Source: Micromonospora sp. CCTCC AA 2012012
GTDB taxonomy: Bacteria; Actinomycetota; Actinomycetes; Mycobacteriales; Micromonosporaceae
DNA: 64,000 bases
Reading direction: 5' to 3'
Assembly: GCF_040499845.1 (NCBI RefSeq)
Contig: NZ_CP159342.1
Coordinates: 3,534,001-3,598,000, forward strand
Shown here: in pieces, positions 17,256-23,927 of the stretch
How positions within the stretch are numbered: position 1 is the stretch's first letter
Layout: each line of letters opens with the position of its first letter
The notes under the pieces: generated by a model
What the model was told of the DNA's origin: nothing
What the model saw: only the letters and a program-made list of their open reading frames with translations
Databases searched by the model: none
Position numbers and translations under genes: made by a program

Positions 17256-17703
17256 CGGGGGCGCGGCGCTCCGGCTCGGGCACGTCGATGCCCTGCCGGG
17301 CGGCCATCTCCTCCACCAGGGCCCGCAGCCGCCGCACGTCGGCCTTCAACTCCTCCTGCTCGGCGTGCTCGAAGGCGTCGTCGTCGACGATGAGCCGGCT
17401 GGCGAAGTGCGCGGTGATCAGCGGGATGACCAGCAGCACCATGGTGGAGATCAGCAGCGCGGCGAGGGTGCGTCCCTGCCAGCTGGTGGGTGAGATGTCG
17501 CCGTACCCGACGGTGGAGGCGGTGACCACGGCCCACCAGACGGAGTCGGCGGCGCTCTTGTGCTCGGCGTGGCTGTAGAGGATCCCGGCCACCACGATCA
17601 TCAGCAGGTACGACGTGATCAGCGTGCGGGGCGAGTTCGCGAACCAGACCAGACCTCGGTAGACCCACCGGAACGGCAACAACAGGAGATCCATGGCGCA
17701 CAT
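17182..17703 (-). CDS. Two-TM potassium channel family protein
   Basis: A 173-residue ion channel of the simple KcsA-like layout. TM1 is SYLLMIVVAGILY, then a pore helix WWAVVTAS, the selectivity filter TVGYGD (residues 64-69) and TM2 RTLAALLISTMVLLVIPLI. The cytoplasmic tail has an acidic coiled-coil stretch and an Arg-rich end. It should conduct K+ as a tetramer. ATG 17694 is an alternative start three codons later. Its 3' end overlaps the hydrolase gene by 74 bases on the opposite strand, unusually long for this window. Confidence 0.9.
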   Translation of the reverse strand: MCAMDLLLLPFRWVYRGLVWFANSPRTLITSYLLMIVVAGILYSHAEHKSAADSVWWAVVTASTVGYGDISPTSWQGRTLAALLISTMVLLVIPLITAHFASRLIVDDDAFEHAEQEELKADVRRLRALVEEMAARQGIDVPEPERRAPVNAPDSAAPLWERSARSNRRRRRR

Positions 17704-17766
17704 GCTGCCCGGTGCGGGCAACCGAGGTCCGCACATCGTCCGGTGTCGCTGTGCCAAGCTGCGGGG

Positions 17767-18219
17767 ATGACCGACGTGATCTTCCGGGAGGCCGTCCGGG
17801 CCGACCTGCCCGCCATCATCGCCCTGCTCGCCGACGACGTGCTGGGCAAGGCCCGCGACTTCACCGAGGTCGACGCCGCGTACGAGCGGGCCTTCGCGGA
17901 CATCGACGCCGACCCGCGCAACCAGTTGATCGTCGCCGACTCGGCGGGTGAGCTGGTCGGCTGCCTGCAGATCACGTACATCCCGGGGTTGGGCCGGCAC
18001 GGCGCCGAGCGGTCGCTGATCGAGTCGGTGCGGGTCCGGTCGGACCTGCGCGGCCGGGGGCTCGGCCGGGCGATGATGGCGTGGGCGGTCGACCAGGCCC
18101 GACAGCGCGGCTGCGCGCTGGTGCAGCTCACCACCGACAAGTCCCGCGCCGACGCGCACCGCTTCTATCGCGACCTCGGCTTCGTGGCCAGCCACGAGGG
18201 GATGAAGCTGGCCCTCTGA
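17767..18219 (+). CDS. GNAT-family N-acetyltransferase
   Basis: A 150-residue GNAT enzyme with acetyl-CoA loop VRVRSDLRGRGLGRAMMAW and C-terminal motif ADAHRFYRDLGFVASHEGMK, typical of single-domain actinobacterial GNATs. The substrate is unknown. The ATG follows a GCGGGG stretch. It is divergent from the K+ channel gene, with about 63 bases between starts, so the promoters must be close together. Confidence 0.9.
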   Translation: MTDVIFREAVRADLPAIIALLADDVLGKARDFTEVDAAYERAFADIDADPRNQLIVADSAGELVGCLQITYIPGLGRHGAERSLIESVRVRSDLRGRGLGRAMMAWAVDQARQRGCALVQLTTDKSRADAHRFYRDLGFVASHEGMKLAL

Positions 18220-18243
18220 GACCGGCGGATCCACCGACCACTC

Positions 18244-18281
18244 TCCCGCGCGGCGGGGAGCCGGCTCCCCACTGCGCGGGA
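18244..18281 (+). terminator. Hairpin terminator after the GNAT gene
   Basis: An outer 8-bp stem (18244-18251 with 18274-18281) encloses a perfectly self-complementary 16-base core (18255-18270). It lies 25 bases after the GNAT stop and has no U-tract. Confidence 0.55.
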
Positions 18282-18339
18282 TGGGCCCCGGTCCGGTCCC
18301 ACCCATGCTGGACGGGCAACCGAGGAACGGGGACCCGTC

Positions 18340-18879
18340 ATGCACGTCGACACCGCACCGGCCGGCCGGACCGCCCACCCACGGGACGGCCGGCCCGCGC
18401 CCACCTGGGCGGTCCGTGCCGCCCACCTGATTCCGCTGGTCACCCTGCCGTCCGGCCTGTGGCGGCTCGCCCTGGTGGCCGGCGTGCCCATCGGCGCCTC
18501 GGCGTTCGGGGAGCCCGTTCACCTGGGCGTCGGCGAGAGCGTCTACATCGTCTCGCTGAGCCTGGTCTCCGAGCTGCTCGCGCTGCTCTCGCTCGGCCTG
18601 GTCCAGCCCTGGGGCGAGGTGCTCCCCCGCCGGCTGCCGCTGCTCGGCGGTCGCCGGGTGCCGCCGGCGTTCGCCGTGACGACCGCCACCGCCGGTGCCG
18701 TCGCCGTCACCCTCATCTTTGGGTACGCCGCCTGGGGCGTGGTCGTCAAGGGCAACGACCTGGACTTCTCGCCGGCCGGCTTCGCGCTGCTGGTGGCCTG
18801 CTACGCCCCGTTGCTGCTCTGGGGTCCGCTGCTGCTCGCCGTCACCGCCGCCTACCGGCGTCGCCGCTGCCGCGACTGA
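18340..18879 (+). CDS. Conserved membrane protein of unknown function
   Basis: A 179-residue integral membrane protein with four predicted helices: AAHLIPLVTLPSGLWRLALV, VYIVSLSLVSELLALLSLGL, FAVTTATAGAVAVTLIFGYA and FALLVACYAPLLLWGPLLLA. The N-terminus is a short Pro/Arg-rich cytoplasmic stretch and the end is Arg-rich. The ATG has GAGGAACGGGG upstream. I recognise the general type, common next to actinobacterial regulators, but not a function. Confidence 0.75.
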   Translation: MHVDTAPAGRTAHPRDGRPAPTWAVRAAHLIPLVTLPSGLWRLALVAGVPIGASAFGEPVHLGVGESVYIVSLSLVSELLALLSLGLVQPWGEVLPRRLPLLGGRRVPPAFAVTTATAGAVAVTLIFGYAAWGVVVKGNDLDFSPAGFALLVACYAPLLLWGPLLLAVTAAYRRRRCRD

Positions 18880-19035
18880 CCCCGCCGGAGCACCGCGCCC
18901 CGGTGCATCGGGCCCGTCGATCCGGCCTCCGCCCGCTCTCCCGCCGAGCGGATCAGCGAGAGAGCGTCGCCGTGAACCGGGGTGATCCGGCCCCGGGGCC
19001 CTCGCCCGCTCCGATCGCCTGGACCCTGTCCGGAC

Positions 19036-19191
19036 GCTACGAACTTGATTACATAAATGAATCACCTCGCGAGAACAGTGGAGAGACGTTTCCCCGCAGC
19101 GGCACGGAGCGGGGCGACAGGGCAGAGTCGAAGCCCGGCACGCCGGCCGTCGGGCGGACGGGTGATTCATCTTTGTAATCAAGTTCGTAGC
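19036..19191. repeat. Inverted-repeat element with 31-bp arms, MITE-like
   Basis: The left arm (19036-19066) and right arm (19161-19191) are reverse complements at 29 of 31 positions. They are strikingly AT-rich (GATTACA, AATGAATCA) in a region otherwise above 70% GC. The 94-base centre is GC-rich and includes a smaller hairpin. The size and layout resemble a miniature inverted-repeat element or a large cruciform-forming site. I see no target-site duplication. Identity as a mobile element is inference. Confidence 0.6.
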
Positions 19192-19273
19192 GAAGGCGAG
19201 CCGCACCCGCCCGGCGCGGGCTGACCGTCAGGACCGACGCCGGCCAGCCCGCGACACCGAGACCAGGGCCCCC

Positions 19274-19325
19274 GGGACCCTGGGACCCTGGGACCCTGGG
19301 ACCCCGGGACCCCGGGACCCCGGGA
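19274..19325. repeat. 8-bp tandem repeat, GGGACCC(T/C)
   Basis: There are six full copies and one partial copy: three GGGACCCT followed by three GGGACCCC and a final GGGACA. Each unit contains the near-palindrome GGGACCC. It lies in non-coding DNA and is probably a slippage-prone simple repeat. Confidence 0.8.
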
Positions 19326-19412
19326 CAGAACAACCCAGGCACGAGCCGCGCGACCACGAGCCATCGGCGACCACGGCGACGGACACCCGGCACGGCCGCC
19401 GTGCCGATCCGG

Positions 19413-20207
19413 TCAGTCGGCGACGAGGCGACCGTCGCGCAGGGTGAGGGTACGGTCGGCCAGCTCGATCAGGGCCGGGTCGTGGGTGGCCACCAGCGCC
19501 GTCATGCCGCGGGCGTGCACCACCGCGCGGAGCAGGTCCATGATGGACCGGCCCGTCTCCGAGTCGAGCTGGCCGGTCGGCTCGTCGGCGATCAGCAGGT
19601 CCGGCTCGTTCGCCAGGGCGCGGGCCACCGCCACCCGCTGCTGCTGCCCGCCCGACAGCTCGTACGGGCGCTGCGCGGCGTGGCCGCCCAGCCCGACCAG
19701 TTCCAGCAGCACCGCCACCCGCTGCTCCCGTTCGGCGGCCGGCACCCGGGCCAGCCGCAGCGGCACCCCGACGTTCTCCGCCGCCGACAGGATCGGCACC
19801 AGTCCGAAGGTCTGGAAGACGAACCCGATGGTGCCCCGGCGCAGCGCCAGCAGCTCCCGTTCACCGGCGCCGGTCACGTCCCGGCCGGCCACCCGCACCC
19901 GGCCACGGTCCGGCCGGTCGAGACCGCCGACCAGGTTGAGCAGGGTGGTCTTGCCGGCGCCCGAGCGGCCCCGGACCGCGACCAGCTCGCCCCGCCCGGC
20001 GGAGAAGGAGACGTCCCGGACGGCGTGCACCGCGTGTTCGCCCCGGCCGAAGGTGCGGCTCACCCCGTCGACCCGGATCACCTCGTCGCTGACCGTCGAC
20101 CCGGTGACCGTCGACCCGGTGACCGTCGCCCCGGTGACCGTCGACCCGGTGACCGACGCCCCGGTGACCGTCTCGCCGGCGGAGGGGCCGGAGACCTGCT
20201 CGCTCAT
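19413..20207 (-). CDS. ABC transporter ATP-binding protein (MacB/LolD type)
   Basis: A 264-residue ATPase for an FtsX-type permease system. Walker A is GRSGAGKTT, the Q-loop region GFVFQTFGLVPILSAAENV is the MacB/LolD hallmark, the signature is LSGGQQQR, Walker B is LLIADEP and the H-loop is ATHD. The first ~38 residues are odd: a low-complexity run of TVTGS-type pentapeptides encoded by a 15-bp tandem repeat (listed separately). It is the last gene of the leftward four-gene cluster and overlaps the preceding ATPase gene by four bases. Confidence 0.92.
   Translation of the reverse strand: MSEQVSGPSAGETVTGASVTGSTVTGATVTGSTVTGSTVSDEVIRVDGVSRTFGRGEHAVHAVRDVSFSAGRGELVAVRGRSGAGKTTLLNLVGGLDRPDRGRVRVAGRDVTGAGERELLALRRGTIGFVFQTFGLVPILSAAENVGVPLRLARVPAAEREQRVAVLLELVGLGGHAAQRPYELSGGQQQRVAVARALANEPDLLIADEPTGQLDSETGRSIMDLLRAVVHARGMTALVATHDPALIELADRTLTLRDGRLVAD
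20091..20165 (-). repeat. 15-bp tandem repeat inside the ABC ATPase gene
   Basis: Five consecutive 15-base units (consensus gaccgtcgacccggt on the + strand) plus a degenerate sixth encode repeated TVTGS-like pentapeptides near the N-terminus. Because the unit is a multiple of three, copy-number changes would lengthen or shorten the protein without a frameshift. Confidence 0.85.
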
Positions 20208-21190
20208 GCCTCGCTCCGTTCGGTCTGCGCGCGGTCGCCGGGCCGTACCTGCACGTGGTCGGGTTCCAGGTCGAGCCGGACCCGGTCGCGCAGGGACAGC
20301 GCCTCCACGAAGGACGCCGGCAGCTGCATCCGGCCGGTGCGGTCCAGCACCGCGTACTCCTCGCTCACCAGCTCGGTGCTGCCGTCCGCGGCGACGCGGG
20401 CGGTGCGGCGTACCTCGGAGGAGGTCCGGCCGTCACGGATCGCGACGGTCCGGCGGACCTGGCCGGCCACGGCGTAGTCGTGGGTGACCACCACGATGGT
20501 GACCCCCAGCTCGGCGTTGATGGTCCGCAGCGCGGCGAAGACCTCCGCGCCGGTCGCCTCGTCCAGCTCGCCGGTGGGCTCGTCGGCGAAGAGCACCTCC
20601 GGGTCGTTCGCCACCGCCACGGCCACCGCGCAGCGCTGCTGCTCGCCGCCGCTCAACTGGCCCGGCCGCCGGTCCGCGCAGTAGCCGACGCCGACCAGGT
20701 CGAGCAGCTCGCGGGCCCGTTCCCGGCGCGCCCGCCGGCTCCGGCCACCGGCCAGCTTCATCGGCAGCTCGACGTTCTCCCGCGCCGTCAGGTACGGCAG
20801 CAGGTTGCGGCCGGTCTGCTGCCAGACGAAGCCGACCAACTGCCGGCGGTAGCTGAGCCGCCGCCGGTTCGACAGGGACAGCAGGTCGTACTCGGCGACC
20901 CGGGCGATGCCGGCGGTGGGGGTGTCCAACCCGGAGAGGATGTTCAGCAGGGTCGACTTGCCCGATCCGGACGCGCCGACGATCGCCACCAGCTCACCCC
21001 GGTCGATGACCAGGTCGAGCCCCTGAAGGGCGACCACCTCCACCCCCTCGGTCTTGAAGATGCGGACCAGGCCGTCGCAGACGATGTGCCCGCGCAACCG
21101 GTCCCGGCCGCCGGCCCGCTCGGCGGCGCGCTGCGCCGCCCTGCGTTGCAGGTCGGCGAGGTCCGGGGATGCCTCGGCGGTGGCTGTCAT
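20204..21190 (-). CDS. ABC transporter ATP-binding protein with C-terminal AbrB-like domain
   Basis: A 328-residue ATPase. The ABC part has Walker A GASGSGKST, a GFVWQQTGRNLLPYL Q-loop region, signature LSGGEQQR, Walker B VLFADEP and H-loop VTHD. It is longer than usual at both ends. The N-terminus has about 35 Ala/Arg-rich residues. The C-terminus (about 278-317) reads YAVLDRTGRMQLPASFVEAL followed by a strand-rich segment ending DLEPDHVQVRP, which fits the SpoVT/AbrB swapped-hairpin fold (a transcription-factor or dimerisation module). It probably pairs with the other ATPase and the two permeases. The fold assignment of the tail is by pattern only. Confidence 0.9.
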   Translation of the reverse strand: MTATAEASPDLADLQRRAAQRAAERAGGRDRLRGHIVCDGLVRIFKTEGVEVVALQGLDLVIDRGELVAIVGASGSGKSTLLNILSGLDTPTAGIARVAEYDLLSLSNRRRLSYRRQLVGFVWQQTGRNLLPYLTARENVELPMKLAGGRSRRARRERARELLDLVGVGYCADRRPGQLSGGEQQRCAVAVAVANDPEVLFADEPTGELDEATGAEVFAALRTINAELGVTIVVVTHDYAVAGQVRRTVAIRDGRTSSEVRRTARVAADGSTELVSEEYAVLDRTGRMQLPASFVEALSLRDRVRLDLEPDHVQVRPGDRAQTERSEA

Positions 21191-21191
21191 C

Positions 21192-23927
21192 TCAGCTCTC
21201 CTCTCCGAGCCGGAGCACCTCGCCGAGGCGCATCCGGCGGTTGTTCAGGGCTTCGACGGCGACCGCGAAGCCGAGGGCCAGCACGGCGAGCCCGAGCACG
21301 CCGGCCACCAGTCCCGGTTCGAAACGCACCCGTACGGCCGTCCCGCCGGTGAAGGCGGGCAGCCCGAGCACCGGGGTCAACAGTGTCGGCAGCAGCGCGC
21401 CGACCAGCGCGCCGGTCAGCACCGACACCAGCACCAGCGGGGTCAGCTCGACCAGCAGCAGCCCCCGCCACTGCCGACGGGACAGCCCCATGGTGCGCAG
21501 CCGGGACAGCACCTGGCCGCGTCCCCGCGCCCCGGCCAGCACGGCGAAGGCGAGGGCGAGCAGGCCGAGCAGCGCGCCGCCGACCGCGCCCGTGGTGAAG
21601 CCGAAGACCAGCAGCCCGTTCACCCCGCTGCCCCCCAGCTCCGCGCGCACGTCGGACCAGGTGCGCACCTGCGGGGGCAGCGGGCGGTCCTGGCCGGCGA
21701 AGGCGCCGGCCCGCTGGTGGCGGCGCTGGCCCTCCTCCGCCACCCGGGTCACCGCAGCCACGTCTACCGCCCGGCCGTCGGTGGCCAGCACGAAACCCGT
21801 GGGGACCAGCGGGTGCGGACCGCCGGCGGGCAGCGCCGGCCAGGGCAGCACCAGGAAGCGGTCGGTGGCCGGGTCGACCGTCGGGAACTGCCCGACCGTC
21901 GCGGCCACCCGGACCGGCAGCCGGTTGCCCTGCACGTCGTACCAGGCGGGCCGCGCTCCGGCCCGGTCGGCCAGTCCGGCGCGGGCCAGCTCCGCGGCGA
22001 GCGCCGGGGAGACCAGCGCCGGCAGCGGCGTCGTACCGTCGCCACCGGCACCCGGGCCGGCCGGCAGCCGCACCGGGACACCGGAGCGCCGGGCCACCTC
22101 GGCGAACCGGCCGCCGTCGACCAGCAGGACCTGCGTCTCGCCCACGGCGGCGGGCCGGCCCACCGAGTCGGCGTACGGGCGCAGCGACGACTCGACCAGC
22201 AGTGGCGCGACCGCCCGCACCCCGGGCAGCGCGGCCAGCTCGGTCGCGGTGTCCGGGGCGAACCGCTCGCCGCTGACCAGCGCGTCCGCCGGCACGGCGG
22301 CGGAGGCGGCGCGATCCCGGCCCGCCTCGATGCCGACCGCGACCACCCCGCAGAACGCGGCGGTGGCGATCGCGAGCACCACCACCACCAGCGGACCCGT
22401 GGCGGCGGCCCGCCCCGCCCGGGCGGTACCGAGGAACGCGACGCTGCCGCGGGCGCGGGCCGCCGCCCGGCTCAGCAGCCGCAACGGCCACGGGTACGCG
22501 CGCAGCGCCAGCAGCGCCGCCGCGACCGCCAGCAGCACCGGCACCGACACCAGCAGCGGGTCCACCGCGTCACCGAGGACCAGCCCCCGGCGGCGCAGCA
22601 GGAACGCGGCCAGGACGGCGACGGCGAGCACGGTCACCTCGACGGTGAGCCGGACGGTGCCGGCGCGGCGGGCGAGCAGGTCCGCCCGGCCGCCCGTCGA
22701 CCGCTGCCCGGTCAGCGCCGCGACCGGCGGGGCCAGGGTGGCGAGCAGGGCCGCCAGCAGGACGTACCGGACCGGTGCACCGGTGCCGGGGAGGAGGCCG
22801 CCGAGCAGCCAGCCCACCCCGGCGGCGGCCGGCAGCACCAGCACCGACTCGGCGGACGCGCGTCGCAGCAGGGCGCCCGTCGAGCCGCCCCGGGCGCGCA
22901 GCAGCGCGTACTCGGTGCGGCGCCGACGCGCGGTCAGTCCCGCCGCCAGCACGGTCAGGCCGGCCAGCGTGGCGAGCAGTCCGGCGGCGATGACGGCGAG
23001 CAGCGTACGGGCGGCGGCCAGCGAACCGGCGAAGCGCCGCAGCGGCACGTCCACGCCCTGGCTGAGGGTGAGCCCGGCCGGGACGGTCCGGTCCAGGGCG
23101 GCCAGCCCGTCGATCAGCGCGTCGAGCTGACCGGCGGTGATCCGCTCCGGCGAGATCCGGTAGCGCCAGCCGAAGCTGACCGGCCAACCGGCGGCGACCG
23201 CCGCGGCGAGACCGGCGTCGGCGGTGAACCCGACGATCTGGGACGGTTGTCCCTCGCCCTGGGGTGGGGTGGGCCGCAGCATCGACGGCAGCGCGTCCCA
23301 GATCCCGTCGGTGCGGTCCGTCGGCCGGAACACGCCGACCAGCGTGACCGGCCGCCTCGTCCGGATCTCGCCGCCCGGGTCGGGCAGGTTGAGGGTGAAG
23401 CGGTCGCCGGCGTGCAGCCCGAACGGGTCGGCGACCGTGTCGGCGAGGGCCACCTCGATCGCTCCGTCGGCGGTGCCACCCGCCGCCGGCCAGCGCCCCT
23501 GGACCAGGGTGGCCGCCTCCGGCAGGCCGCTCACCGCGCGCAGGCTCAGGTCGACCAGCCCCTTGTCGGCGGTCAGCCCCGGCCCGCGCAGCGGGGTGAA
23601 GCCGGTCTGTCCGGCGTACCATCGCTGGCCGACCGTCGTGCGGACGGCGGGTGGCATCCGGCCCTCGATGGCGGTCAGCTCGGCGGCCCGGTTGGCGACG
23701 AGCCCGGCGCCGGACCCCGGCATCCGCTCCTCGCCGGTGGTGTACGTCAGGTCGCGCCGAGCCACCGGCTCGGCGGCCACCTGCTCGCGCAGCCCCTGCC
23801 CGGTGAGCCGGTCGGCGACCCGGGGCACCGCCGTGACGAGCAGCGCGGTGACCGTGGTCAGCACCGCCAGGAGCAGGAAGTGCCCCCCGTACGCCCGCAC
23901 CCGCCGTGCGGCTCCCCCGGCTCTCAT
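21192..23927 (-). CDS. FtsX-like ABC transporter permease (911 residues)
   Basis: A large permease beginning MRAGGAARRVRAYGGHFLLL, with one N-terminal membrane helix and then a ~300-residue extracytoplasmic domain. A membrane block follows (RTLLAVIAAGLLATLAGLTV with the FtsX motif RRRTEYALLRARGGSTGALL), then a second large extracytoplasmic region. The C-terminal helices include GALLGLLALAFAVLAG and RTMGLSRRQWRGLLLVEL. This is the doubled MacB/FtsX layout. Such systems usually act on lipoproteins, peptides or cell-envelope substrates rather than as simple importers. I placed the start at ATG 23927, which overlaps the upstream permease stop as ATGA; the frame is open further upstream only as an antisense-like extension. 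Confidence 0.9.
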   Translation of the reverse strand: MRAGGAARRVRAYGGHFLLLAVLTTVTALLVTAVPRVADRLTGQGLREQVAAEPVARRDLTYTTGEERMPGSGAGLVANRAAELTAIEGRMPPAVRTTVGQRWYAGQTGFTPLRGPGLTADKGLVDLSLRAVSGLPEAATLVQGRWPAAGGTADGAIEVALADTVADPFGLHAGDRFTLNLPDPGGEIRTRRPVTLVGVFRPTDRTDGIWDALPSMLRPTPPQGEGQPSQIVGFTADAGLAAAVAAGWPVSFGWRYRISPERITAGQLDALIDGLAALDRTVPAGLTLSQGVDVPLRRFAGSLAAARTLLAVIAAGLLATLAGLTVLAAGLTARRRRTEYALLRARGGSTGALLRRASAESVLVLPAAAGVGWLLGGLLPGTGAPVRYVLLAALLATLAPPVAALTGQRSTGGRADLLARRAGTVRLTVEVTVLAVAVLAAFLLRRRGLVLGDAVDPLLVSVPVLLAVAAALLALRAYPWPLRLLSRAAARARGSVAFLGTARAGRAAATGPLVVVVLAIATAAFCGVVAVGIEAGRDRAASAAVPADALVSGERFAPDTATELAALPGVRAVAPLLVESSLRPYADSVGRPAAVGETQVLLVDGGRFAEVARRSGVPVRLPAGPGAGGDGTTPLPALVSPALAAELARAGLADRAGARPAWYDVQGNRLPVRVAATVGQFPTVDPATDRFLVLPWPALPAGGPHPLVPTGFVLATDGRAVDVAAVTRVAEEGQRRHQRAGAFAGQDRPLPPQVRTWSDVRAELGGSGVNGLLVFGFTTGAVGGALLGLLALAFAVLAGARGRGQVLSRLRTMGLSRRQWRGLLLVELTPLVLVSVLTGALVGALLPTLLTPVLGLPAFTGGTAVRVRFEPGLVAGVLGLAVLALGFAVAVEALNNRRMRLGEVLRLGEES

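Larger units (their letters stand above)
18880..19412. other. 533-base non-coding region with repeat elements
   Basis: No convincing gene is present. The region holds a 156-bp inverted-repeat element (19036-19191) and a short 8-bp tandem array (19274-19325), each listed separately. It separates a rightward membrane-protein gene from the leftward ABC cluster, so it should also contain the terminators of both. Confidence 0.6.

Noticed and set aside
19036..19191. Complete insertion sequence
   Set aside because: It is too short to encode a transposase, and no target-site duplication is visible at the ends. Only a non-autonomous or structural element remains possible.
19274..19325. Possible CRISPR array
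   Set aside because: The units are 8 bp and contiguous with no spacers, and no cas genes are present. It is a simple tandem repeat.
20091..20165. Possible operator or CRISPR-like repeat cluster
   Set aside because: The repeats are in-frame coding DNA without spacers and encode a pentapeptide array.
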